A stretch of 6,851 bases of DNA, taken from an uncultured Oscillospiraceae bacterium (GTDB lineage Bacteria > Bacillota > Clostridia > Oscillospirales > Oscillospiraceae). The position numbers were made by a program, and so were the translations under genes. The number at the start of each line of letters is the position of its first letter. Position 1 is the stretch's first letter. Of this stretch, positions 1 to 5,440 are shown piece by piece. The stretch spans positions 1 through 6,851 of the forward strand of contig CAJOIG010000101.1 of assembly GCA_905234575.1 (NCBI GenBank), written 5' to 3'. The notes under the pieces were generated by a model that saw nothing but the letters and a program-made list of their open reading frames with translations, was not told where the DNA came from and searched no databases.

Positions 1-65
1 CCGGCCAGCAGCGCCAGCAGCATGGCGGCGGCCATGAGCAGGGCAAGCAGTTTCTTAGTGTTCAT
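1..65 (-). CDS. N-terminus of a secreted lipoprotein (partial)
   Basis: Only the first 21 codons plus two bases are present; the gene continues past the left edge. The reading starts at ATG 65-63 and gives MNTKKLLALLMAAAMLLALLAG. This is a signal peptide with two lysines followed by a long Leu/Ala hydrophobic core ending in L-L-A-G. If the next codon is Cys this is a complete lipobox, so a membrane-anchored lipoprotein such as a transporter binding protein is likely; that part is inference. An AGAGG ribosome binding site lies 9 bases upstream and a strong promoter is at 98-126. The mature domain is outside the window, so its function cannot be called. Confidence 0.75.
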   Translation of the reverse strand, partial: MNTKKLLALLMAAAMLLALLA

Positions 66-97
66 AACAGAAAACCTCTTTCCATAAAATTATTCTT

Positions 98-126
98 AAT
101 ATAATGTGACGGGGGGAAAAAGTCAA
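98..126 (-). promoter_or_regulatory. Sigma-A-type promoter of the left-edge lipoprotein gene
   Basis: On the minus strand the -35 box TTGACT (126-121) and the -10 box TATATT (103-98) each match consensus at five of six bases. The spacer is 17 bp and contains a run of six C. The expected start of transcription is near 91, giving a leader of about 26 bases. This is one of the best promoters in the window. Confidence 0.7.
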
Positions 127-169
127 TACGGAACCCGGAGCGCTGGAAAATGTTTGGCAGAAATGTCGA

Positions 170-197
170 CCCCGCAGGCGGAACCTGCGGGGTTTTT
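170..197 (+). terminator. GC-rich hairpin with a T-run on the plus strand
   Basis: A perfect 9-bp stem (170-178 CCCCGCAGG with 184-192 CCTGCGGGG) and a 5-base loop is followed on the plus strand by TTTTT (193-197). A169-T193 can add one more pair. The form is that of an intrinsic terminator for rightward transcription, yet both flanking genes read left. On the minus strand the hairpin is followed by TCGACATTT, a poor U-run. It may still end response-regulator transcripts weakly, or stop antisense transcription from the left. Confidence 0.6.
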
Positions 198-228
198 AGC
201 GGATTAAACAAAGAAATCGTTAAAGAGT

Positions 229-906
229 TCACGTCACGAAGCGATAGCCGAGGCCGCGCACGGTCTGGATGTAGGCCGGGTGGCTGGGATCGTCCTCGAT
301 CTTGTTGCGGAGGCGGTTGATGTACACGACGATGGCGGAGTCGTCCACGCTGGTGTTGCCCCAGATGAGGTCGTACAGCGAGGACTTGGAGAAGATGCGG
401 TTCGGGTTGTCGAGGAAGAGCTTCATGATCGCGCTCTCCTTGGCGGAGAGGGGGAGCTCGGCGCCATTCTTGAAGAGCTTCAGGGTCTCGTTGTCGAAGC
501 GGAAGGGGCCGACCTCGATGGCGGCCGCGGCGCTGGCAGCCTGGGAGCGGCGGATGAGGGCCTTGACCTTTGCAGCGAGGGTGACGGGATTGAAGGGCTT
601 CGTGATGTAGTCGTCCGCGCCGATCTCCAGGCTGTAGAGCATGTCCACGTCCTCGGTACGTCCGCTTACGATCATGACGGGAATCTGGTTGCCGGCGTCG
701 CGGAGCGTGTGGATGACCTCAAAGCCATCCATGCCGTCCAGATTGAGGTCCAGCAGCACGACGTCGAAGGACTCGCTGCCAAGGCGGTCGACGGCTTCCT
801 GACCGGTAGCGGTCATGGTCGAGTGGATACCGCTGCTCGTGAGGACCTTGGCGAGCGTGTTGCGGACGGCCTCGTCGTCTTCCACGATGAGCGCTTTTGG
901 AGCCAT
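229..906 (-). CDS. OmpR/PhoB-family two-component response regulator
   Basis: This 225-residue cytoplasmic DNA-binding regulator is full length for the OmpR/PhoB family. The receiver domain covers about residues 3-120, with the acidic pocket D10/D11, the phospho-acceptor D53 (LLDLNLDGMDG), the switch residue S81, and K103 in the YITKPF motif. An Ala-rich linker (123-129) leads to a winged-helix domain (about 130-225) with the recognition-helix region SAIVVYINRLRNKIE (190-204) and the closing wing TVRGLGYRFV. The frame stays open upstream to 1158, but ATG 906 is chosen because the receiver fold begins there. It also has AGGAGGG seven bases upstream, and the longer version would reach past the gene's own promoter. 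It is divergent from the histidine kinase at 1046, its likely partner. Its targets are unknown. Confidence in the family is very high, in the pairing moderate. Confidence 0.95.
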   Translation of the reverse strand: MAPKALIVEDDEAVRNTLAKVLTSSGIHSTMTATGQEAVDRLGSESFDVVLLDLNLDGMDGFEVIHTLRDAGNQIPVMIVSGRTEDVDMLYSLEIGADDYITKPFNPVTLAAKVKALIRRSQAASAAAAIEVGPFRFDNETLKLFKNGAELPLSAKESAIMKLFLDNPNRIFSKSSLYDLIWGNTSVDDSAIVVYINRLRNKIEDDPSHPAYIQTVRGLGYRFVT

Positions 907-913
907 AGCGATA

Positions 914-920
914 CCCTCCT
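914..920 (-). promoter_or_regulatory. Ribosome binding site fixing the response-regulator start
   Basis: AGGAGGG on the minus strand stands seven bases before ATG 906-904. It decides against the longer in-frame reading that begins at 1158. Confidence 0.85.
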
Positions 921-925
921 GAGAA

Positions 926-955
926 TGATCGTGCGGAACAGTTGACAAACGATCA
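926..955. repeat. 7-bp inverted repeat TGATCGT-N16-ACGATCA
   Basis: The arms 926-932 and 949-955 are perfect inverted copies with centres 23 bp apart, about two helical turns. They flank the -35 box of the kinase promoter. In the regulator transcript they would form a hairpin ending five bases before its ribosome binding site. It could be a DNA operator or a leader hairpin; the sequence cannot decide. Confidence 0.5.
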
Positions 956-971
956 AACGGTACATTAAAAT
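942..971 (+). promoter_or_regulatory. Promoter of the histidine kinase gene
   Basis: A perfect TTGACA (942-947) is followed after 18 bp by TAAAAT (966-971), five of six to consensus. Transcription should start near 978, leaving a leader of about 68 bases before ATG 1046. The -35 box lies inside the inverted repeat 926-955. Confidence 0.65.
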
Positions 972-979
972 CTAAGCAT

Positions 980-1008
980 AGTATACACCAATAATTGGCT
1001 GAAAACAA
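980..1008 (-). promoter_or_regulatory. Promoter of the response regulator gene
   Basis: On the minus strand TTGTTT (1008-1003), a 17-bp spacer and TATACT (985-980) form a good sigma-A promoter. The start is expected near 973, giving a leader of about 67 bases. Its -10 box is only 8 bp from the kinase -10 box on the other strand, so polymerase is unlikely to occupy both promoters at once. Confidence 0.6.
988..998. repeat. Palindrome CCAATaATTGG, candidate operator
   Basis: This perfect 5-bp-arm palindrome with one central base lies in the spacer of the regulator promoter and about 10-20 bp downstream of the predicted kinase transcription start. A protein bound here could affect both promoters. 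It is short and AT-rich, so chance occurrence is possible. Confidence 0.4.
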
Positions 1009-1045
1009 GGGCCGAACGCCGCTTTTGGGGGAAAGATTGTAAATA

Positions 1046-2788
1046 ATGAGACAAAAAAGAACGCTTTGGATGATCCCACTGCTGGTCGTGTCGCTGTTTC
1101 TCATCGCGGCCGGGCTGTTCCGGGTGGTGAATGTGTATGAGCGGTATCGGGAGAGCATGCTTCTCTATGAGAGCCGCCACCTTGAAAGCATCGCCTCCTC
1201 CGGCGCCCAAAGCATCGACTGGATCCTGAACGCCTACGACAGCCAGGTGGAGGACTTCACGCATCGGAGGGAATTTCTCTGGGCGGAGGAGACCTATCTT
1301 GAGAGCGGGGACCCGGCGGGCCTGTGGTGGATAATGTCCCGGCCGGATCTGCTGCGTCCGACCATGAGCGGCTTCGTGGCGGTGTTTTCCCCGCAGGGAG
1401 GGCTGCTTGCCCTGTCCGGCACGGCGCTTCCCCTGGAATCGGCGGAGGATGTTCCGATGGGAACGGCGATCCTGCGCGCGGACGAGGCGGGGGATTACTG
1501 GTTCATCTTCACGGCGGAGTCCTCCCTGGGCTTCCGCTATGAATACGGTCTGACGGTGCGCTCGGCGTTCGCCTACCTGAGCGAGGTCTCCCGGGTCGGG
1601 CAGAACGGCATCCTCTTCCTGCTGGACCGGAGCGGGCATTTCCTCTCCTATGCCGGCAGCTTCGGGGAGGACACCTGCTCGGAGGAGGAGCTCCTCTCCC
1701 GGTTCCCGGCGCTGGATCCCAGCGTACTGAAGGACCTTCGGACGCTGGATCTTCGGCGGGAGCCGTACTACGTCGCCCGGCTTCCCTGGAGCAAGACGGC
1801 GGAGGCGGACGAGACCCTGGTGGTGATGGCGCCGGTGATTCAGAGCGGGAATACGCTCATGCTGGGCACGGCGGTGAGCTTCCGCGAGTTCGATTCCTTC
1901 CTGTCGGATATGCTGCAGGAGGTCACGGGCGTCTTCCTCCTGGAGATCGGCGGCGTGCTCATCCTGTTTTTCCTCGCGGGCTGGGTGCTGCTCGTGAACC
2001 GGCGGAACAGCTTGGAGCTCGCGGCCGTCCGGGAGCGGGCGGACCTTATGGAGGAGATCAACCGCCAGCAGCAGAGCCTCGCGCACACGGAGCGGCTCCA
2101 GCAGCTCGGCGTCATGACGAGCGGCATCGTCCACGAGTTCAACAACCTTCTCACCCCCATCATGGGCCAAAGCATGCTCCTTCTGGAGGAGCTGGCCGAC
2201 CAGGAGGAGACGCCCGCCTTCGACTGCGCCCTCGACATCTACGAGGCGTCCGAGAACGCCCGGGAGATGACGCAGCGCATGTCCGCCATGGGCAAGCGGG
2301 ATGTGGACATCGGCTTCCGCACCCTGGAGATCGGAAGCCTCCTCCGGAAGACGCTGAACCTGTCCTCCATGGCGAGCAGTCCCCGCATCCAGCAGGAGCT
2401 GACGCTGCCGGCGGGACCGATCTACATCGACGGCAACGAGCAGCTCCTCACCCAGGCGGTCCTGAACCTCTGCATCAACGCCCGCCAGGCCATGGGGGAC
2501 GAGGGGACCCTGCGCGTGACCGCCGAGCCGGAGGAGCGCTCCGGACGGCCCTACGTCACGATCCGCGTCAGCGATACGGGACCCGGCATCGCGGAGGAGA
2601 AGATCGGCTCGCTGTACGATCCCTTTTTCACCACGAAGGGCGAGCGCGGAACGGGCCTCGGCCTTGCCATCTGCCAGAAGATCATCGAGACCCACAAGGG
2701 CACCATCCAGGCGGCGAACCGGCCCGAGGGCGGCGCCGTGTTCACGGTCCGCCTCCCGGCCTGCGATCCCCCGGCGGACGACCGCTGA
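1046..2788 (+). CDS. Membrane sensor histidine kinase with Cache-like extracellular domain
   Basis: This 580-residue kinase has two membrane segments (about 7-27 and 295-317) enclosing some 265 extracellular residues. The stretch GQNGILFLLDRSGHFLSYAG (186-204) resembles a Cache/PAS-like sensor core, so a double Cache fold is likely. A helical linker (about 318-355) leads to the H-box GIVHEFNNLLTPI with phospho-acceptor H363. The ATPase domain shows the N-box LNLCINARQAM (473-483), G1 SDTGPGI (509-515), F-box DPFFTTK (525-531) and G2 GTGLGL (535-540), so every catalytic box is intact. No HAMP domain is evident. The H-box and the FFTTK/GTGLGL arrangement are of the NtrB-like class, unusual beside an OmpR-type regulator. 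ATG 1046 has only a modest GGGGGAAAG site 10 bases upstream. It presumably phosphorylates the divergent regulator; the ligand is unknown. Confidence 0.93.
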   Translation: MRQKRTLWMIPLLVVSLFLIAAGLFRVVNVYERYRESMLLYESRHLESIASSGAQSIDWILNAYDSQVEDFTHRREFLWAEETYLESGDPAGLWWIMSRPDLLRPTMSGFVAVFSPQGGLLALSGTALPLESAEDVPMGTAILRADEAGDYWFIFTAESSLGFRYEYGLTVRSAFAYLSEVSRVGQNGILFLLDRSGHFLSYAGSFGEDTCSEEELLSRFPALDPSVLKDLRTLDLRREPYYVARLPWSKTAEADETLVVMAPVIQSGNTLMLGTAVSFREFDSFLSDMLQEVTGVFLLEIGGVLILFFLAGWVLLVNRRNSLELAAVRERADLMEEINRQQQSLAHTERLQQLGVMTSGIVHEFNNLLTPIMGQSMLLLEELADQEETPAFDCALDIYEASENAREMTQRMSAMGKRDVDIGFRTLEIGSLLRKTLNLSSMASSPRIQQELTLPAGPIYIDGNEQLLTQAVLNLCINARQAMGDEGTLRVTAEPEERSGRPYVTIRVSDTGPGIAEEKIGSLYDPFFTTKGERGTGLGLAICQKIIETHKGTIQAANRPEGGAVFTVRLPACDPPADDR

Positions 2789-2801
2789 TCCGAGAGCATG
2801 C

Positions 2802-2844
2802 AAAAAACCATCCGGAACGCCGCACGGACGCTCCGGATGGTTTT
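2802..2844. terminator. Bidirectional intrinsic terminator
   Basis: A perfect 9-bp stem (2808-2816 CCATCCGGA with 2832-2840 TCCGGATGG) with a 15-base loop is flanked by six A on the left and four T on the right. It lies between the convergent kinase gene (ends 2788) and ABC ATPase gene (ends 2860). It serves both, with the better U-run for the leftward ABC operon transcript. Confidence 0.85.
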
Positions 2845-2859
2845 CGTGTTTGCAGAATG

Positions 2860-3582
2860 TCAGAGGACCTTCGCGAGGAAGGACCGGGCGCGCTCGCTCT
2901 GGGGAGCGGCGAAGAATTCCGCGGGGGTGTTCTCCTCGACGATGACGCCGTCCTCCATGAAGAGGATGCGGTCGCCCACCTCCCGGGCAAAGCCCATCTC
3001 GTGGGTGACGACCACCATCGTCAGGCCGTCCTCCGCCAGCTTCCGCATGACGTCCAGTACCTCGCCGACCATTTCGGGGTCCAGGGCGGAGGTGGGCTCG
3101 TCGAAGAGTATCACTTCCGGGTGCATGGCGAGGCTGCGGACGATGGCGATGCGCTGCTTCTGTCCGCCGGAGAGCTGCGCGGGATAGGCGTTCGCCTTGT
3201 CCGCCAGGCCGACGCGCTCGAGAAGCGTCATGGCCTCCTGCTTTGCCTCGGCCTCGGACATGAGCTTCGTGCGGACCGGGGCCAGGGTGATGTTTTTGAG
3301 GATGGTCATGTTGGGGAAGAGGTTGAAGTGCTGGAACACCATGCCCATCTTCTGCCGCATCTTGTTGATGTCGGTCTTCGGGTCGGTCATGGATACGCCG
3401 TCGAAAAGGATCTCCCCGGAGGTGGGGGTCTCGAGCAGGTTCAGGCAGCGCAGAAAGGTGGACTTGCCGGAGCCGGACGGACCGATGACGACGACGCACT
3501 CGCCCTGCTCGATGTGCTCGGAGACGCCGCGCAGGACCTCCAGCTTCCCGAAGCTCTTGTGAAGGTCTTTAACGTAGATCAC
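2860..3582 (-). CDS. Polar amino-acid ABC transporter ATPase (GlnQ/HisP type)
   Basis: This 240-residue cytoplasmic ATPase energises the importer encoded with it and is full length for the family. It has Walker A GPSGSGKST (34-42), Q-loop Q84 in the FQHFNLFPNMT stretch typical of GlnQ-like proteins, signature LSGGQ (137-141), Walker B VILFDEP with D161/E162, D-loop SALD, and switch H194 in VTHEMGFA. All ATP-binding and hydrolysis motifs are intact. The start is GTG 3582-3580: a TGA lies in frame four codons upstream and AAAGGAGG (3593-3600) stands 10 bases before it. The gene begins inside the last 14 bases of the permease gene, so translational coupling is likely. It is the last gene of the operon and is followed by the terminator at 2802-2844. 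The exact amino acid carried cannot be read from the ATPase. Confidence 0.97.
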   Translation of the reverse strand: MIYVKDLHKSFGKLEVLRGVSEHIEQGECVVVIGPSGSGKSTFLRCLNLLETPTSGEILFDGVSMTDPKTDINKMRQKMGMVFQHFNLFPNMTILKNITLAPVRTKLMSEAEAKQEAMTLLERVGLADKANAYPAQLSGGQKQRIAIVRSLAMHPEVILFDEPTSALDPEMVGEVLDVMRKLAEDGLTMVVVTHEMGFAREVGDRILFMEDGVIVEENTPAEFFAAPQSERARSFLAKVL

Positions 3583-4333
3583 TGGCTCTCATCCTCCTTT
3601 CAAAGATGCCCAGCAGCCACGTGAACAGCATCACGAGCACGAGGTAGATCACTGCGGTGCCGAGGAAGGGGAACATCGCCTCGTAGGTCCGGCTGACGAC
3701 GGCGCGGGCGGCGTACAGCAGCTCCTTGCCGCCGATGACGCTGATGAGGGAGGTGTCCTTCAAAAGGACGATGAACTCGTTGCCCAGGGCGGGGAGGATG
3801 GCCTTCACGGCCTGCGGGATGATGATGAAGCGCATGGTGTCCACATAGGTCAGGCCCAGGCTGCGTCCGGCCTCGTTCTGCCCGGCGTCCACCGCCATGA
3901 GGCCGCCGCGGATGATCTCCGCCTGGTACGCGCCGGAGTTGATGCCGAGGGTCAGCGCGCCCACCAGGGCGAAGTTTTTGCTGGAGGAGAAGATGACGAA
4001 GCCCATGATGAGCAGCTGGACCATCATCGGCGTGCCGCGGATGACGGTGACGTAGACCTTGAAGATCAGGTTCAGGACGCCGAGGATCGGGTTCCGGTGG
4101 CCGGGGCGCTGCTGGTCGTGAGCGGTGCGGACCACCGCCACGAGGACGCCGAGGATGACGCCGAGGATCAGCGCCAGCGCCGTGACGTACAGCGTGCGTC
4201 CGACGCCCTCGATGTACTGCTTCCAGCGGTCCGCCTCGACGAAGGCCTGGTAGAAGTAGACATAGAACTTCTGCCACGCGGTGACCGGGTCACCCGCGGT
4301 GATGAGCGCCTTCCAGGTGGTGTAAAGCTCCAA
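3569..4333 (-). CDS. Polar amino-acid ABC transporter permease (HisM/GlnP type)
   Basis: This 254-residue inner-membrane permease probably works as a homodimer, since it is the only permease in the operon. An N-terminal region with FYQAFVEADRWKQYIEGVGRTL (about 27-48) precedes hydrophobic segments near 47-69, 85-115, 120-135, 175-200 and 222-244. The family motif VIRGTPMMVQLL (97-108) is present. The ATPase-contacting EAA loop EAGRSLGLTYVDTMRF (154-169), followed by IIPQA, is intact. The start is TTG 4333-4331: an in-frame TGA lies six codons upstream and no ATG occurs in the first 100 codons. AAAGGCGAGG precedes TTG by nine bases. The gene follows the binding-protein gene by 80 bases containing a hairpin, and overlaps the ATPase gene by 14 bases. 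Family assignment is firm; the exact start is less so, GTG at codon 17 being an alternative. Confidence 0.95.
   Translation of the reverse strand: MELYTTWKALITAGDPVTAWQKFYVYFYQAFVEADRWKQYIEGVGRTLYVTALALILGVILGVLVAVVRTAHDQQRPGHRNPILGVLNLIFKVYVTVIRGTPMMVQLLIMGFVIFSSSKNFALVGALTLGINSGAYQAEIIRGGLMAVDAGQNEAGRSLGLTYVDTMRFIIIPQAVKAILPALGNEFIVLLKDTSLISVIGGKELLYAARAVVSRTYEAMFPFLGTAVIYLVLVMLFTWLLGIFERRMRASDLR
3593..3600 (-). promoter_or_regulatory. Ribosome binding site of the ATPase gene, inside the permease gene
   Basis: AAAGGAGG on the minus strand lies within the permease coding sequence, 10 bases before GTG 3582. An ATG directly after it belongs to the permease frame (Met248) and would give only a few residues, so it is not the ATPase start. 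Confidence 0.8.
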
Positions 4334-4342
4334 GGGGAAGTA

Positions 4343-4352
4343 CCTCGCCTTT
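4343..4352 (-). promoter_or_regulatory. Ribosome binding site supporting a TTG start
   Basis: AAAGGCGAGG on the minus strand is an imperfect site nine bases before TTG 4333. A nearby ATG at 4355-4353 is out of frame with the permease and has no such site. Confidence 0.55.
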
Positions 4353-4366
4353 CATAAGAATCGAGG

Positions 4367-4393
4367 AAAAGGGCGGCAGCGGGCCGCCCTTTT
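4367..4393 (-). terminator. Hairpin between binding-protein and permease genes, probable partial terminator
   Basis: A 7-bp GC stem (GGGCGGC 4371-4377 with GCCGCCC 4383-4389) and a 5-base loop is flanked by AAAA on the left and TTTT on the right. In the operon transcript it follows the binding-protein stop codon by about 20 bases and has a short U-run. In similar importers such hairpins reduce read-through and protect the binding-protein message, so that protein is made in excess over the membrane parts. That role is inferred here. Confidence 0.7.
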
Positions 4394-4413
4394 CGATGTG
4401 GGTCAGAGCCGGA

Positions 4414-5190
4414 TCACTCGGCCATGTACTTGTCCACGATGGCCTGGACGGTGCCGTCGGCCGTGAGCTCGGCCAGGGCGGCGTTGATGCCCTCCACCAG
4501 GGCGGTGTTGCCCTTGGAGACACCGAAGGCGAAGTTCTCGGGCTCATAGGTGGACTCCGCCATCACGAGGCCGGGGTTCGCGGCGATGTAGGCCTTCGCG
4601 ACCGCGTCGTCCATGAGGATGCAGTCGATCTGGTCGTTCATGAGCGCCTGGAAGACGGTGGTGTAGGTGTCGTAGGCGACGACGTGGTCGGTGCCGTAGT
4701 CGTCCTCGGCGTAGATGTGGCCGGTGGTGCCGCGCTGCACGCCGATGGTCTGCTCGCCGAGGTTCTCCATAGTGATGCCGGAGCCCTCCTTGGAGACGAT
4801 GGCCTGGGTAATGCTGATGTAGGTGTCGGTGAAGTCGTAGACGAGCTTGCGGTCCTCGGTGACAGTCACGCCGGAGACGACGGCGTCGCTCTTGCCCTGC
4901 TGGGCGGCGAGGAGGGCGGAGTCGAAGTCCATGGCGTCGATGACGAGCTCGAGACCGAGCTTGTCGGCGATGAGGGCCATGATCTCGGGCTCGATGCCCA
5001 CGATGGCGCCGGAGTCGTCGGTGTACTCAAACGGGGGGAAGTCCGGGCTGGAGGAGACGGTGAGCTTGCCCGCCTCGAGGGTGGTGATGGCGGAGCCGGC
5101 GTCCGCGGCGGGGGCGGAGCTGCTGCCGCAGGCGGCGCAGAGGCTCAGCACGATGACGAGAGCGCATACGAGCGCGATGGTCTTTTTCAT
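4414..5190 (-). CDS. Amino-acid ABC transporter substrate-binding lipoprotein
   Basis: This 258-residue extracellular receptor of the importer is of the GlnH/ArtJ-like family (SBP_bac_3) and of usual length. A lipoprotein signal peptide (MKKTIALVCAL...) ends in the lipobox L-C-A-A-C with the lipidated cysteine at C21. A low-complexity Ser/Ala tether follows. The binding domain includes LTVSSSPDFPPFEY (43-56), SGVTVTEDRK with R114, which by family precedent contacts the substrate carboxylate, IGVQRGTTG (149-157), and the hinge-region motif ILMDDAVAKAY (191-201). ATG 5190 has GGAAAGGA 10 bases upstream and a clear promoter at 5231-5259. It is the first gene of the operon. The substrate is an amino acid by family; which one is not readable. 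Confidence is high for family, low for ligand. Confidence 0.96.
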   Translation of the reverse strand: MKKTIALVCALVIVLSLCAACGSSSAPAADAGSAITTLEAGKLTVSSSPDFPPFEYTDDSGAIVGIEPEIMALIADKLGLELVIDAMDFDSALLAAQQGKSDAVVSGVTVTEDRKLVYDFTDTYISITQAIVSKEGSGITMENLGEQTIGVQRGTTGHIYAEDDYGTDHVVAYDTYTTVFQALMNDQIDCILMDDAVAKAYIAANPGLVMAESTYEPENFAFGVSKGNTALVEGINAALAELTADGTVQAIVDKYMAE

Positions 5191-5211
5191 CTTGGTTTTG
5201 TCCTTTCCATC

Positions 5212-5292
5212 AATTCATTTAACGCACTGAATTATATAGCGTCGCATTTGAATATACAATAGTTTATTCATTAAAAGATGGATATTTTGAAT
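5212..5292. repeat. Cluster of TGAAT/ATTCA half-sites over the importer promoter
   Basis: Five copies of the pentamer TGAAT or its complement occur in 81 bp. Two pairs form inverted repeats with the same 10-bp spacer: AATTCA-N10-TGAATT (5212-5233) and TGAATA-N10-TATTCA (5249-5270). A fifth half-site is at 5288-5292. The copies at 5228 and 5249 are 21 bp apart, two helical turns; one overlaps the -10 box and the other abuts the -35 box. The layout suits an operator. AT-rich composition makes some copies expected by chance. Confidence 0.45.
5231..5259 (-). promoter_or_regulatory. Promoter of the amino-acid importer operon
   Basis: On the minus strand a perfect TATAAT (5236-5231) lies 17 bp from TTGTAT (5259-5254), a weaker -35 box. 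Transcription should start near 5224, with a leader of about 33 bases. The weak -35 box and overlapping half-sites are consistent with regulated expression. Confidence 0.7.
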
Positions 5293-5334
5293 TTTTATGG
5301 AAAAGTATCGGAGGGCGCGTCCACGCCGCGTCGG

Positions 5335-5427
5335 TTTTTGTGCACTTTTTCGGTCCGACTCCGGCGGCTTCGGAAAAAACCGGTCTTACTGGCAAAAAAT
5401 CCGTCAAAACGCTTGCAAAAACGGAAA
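5335..5427. other. Phased A/T-tracts upstream of the trmL promoter, probable curved DNA
   Basis: T-runs at 5335-5339 and 5346-5350 and A-runs at 5374-5379, 5394-5399, 5406-5409 and 5417-5421 have centres spaced near 11, 28, 20, 11 and 11 bp, largely in step with the helical repeat. Such tracts bend DNA, and when placed just upstream of a -35 box they can also contact polymerase alpha subunits. A boost to the trmL/pgk promoter is inferred. Confidence 0.4.
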
Positions 5428-5440
5428 CAATGTATATAAT
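5413..5440 (+). promoter_or_regulatory. Promoter of trmL and probably pgk
   Basis: TTGCAA (5413-5418) and a perfect TATAAT (5435-5440) are separated by 16 bp. The expected start near 5447 gives a leader of about 50 bases. No other good promoter is visible before pgk, so this one probably drives both genes. Confidence 0.65.

Noticed and set aside
280..945. Plus-strand open frame opposite the response regulator
   Set aside because: Val/Gly/Asp/Glu-rich antisense shadow of a gene with clear domains; no ribosome binding site or family.
946..959. Direct repeat CAAACG-AT-CAAACG next to the kinase -35 box
   Set aside because: Six-base repeats with an 8-bp period do not match the 10-11 bp spacing usual for OmpR-family sites; likely chance.
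907..1158. N-terminal extension of the response regulator up to an ATG at 1158
   Set aside because: The extension covers the gene's own promoter and the start of the kinase gene, and ATG 906 has an ideal ribosome binding site at the start of the receiver domain.
965..3499. Very long minus-strand open frame (844 codons) opposite the kinase and spanning into the ABC ATPase gene
   Set aside because: It is rich in Arg, His, Pro and Gly from GC-rich antisense reading, has no domain, and crosses the terminator and well-supported genes.
4290..4355. Possible 21-codon leader peptide (ATG 4355) overlapping the permease start
   Set aside because: No ribosome binding site before the ATG and no regulatory codon pattern; the nearby AAAGGCGAGG fits the TTG start of the permease.
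4396..5262. Plus-strand open frame opposite the binding-protein gene
   Set aside because: Low-complexity Val/Gly/Asp composition typical of antisense to a GC-rich gene; no recognisable motif.
5286..5306. Possible ARG box or CodY-like site around TGAATTTTTATGG and the following A-run
   Set aside because: Only one half matches an ARG box well and the CodY match is about nine of fifteen, too weak in an AT-rich gap to name a regulator.
5374..5396. Possible minus-strand terminator with stem GCCAGT/ACCGGT before a T-run
   Set aside because: The stem has a mismatch and a G-U pair with a 3-base loop, and no leftward gene ends there.
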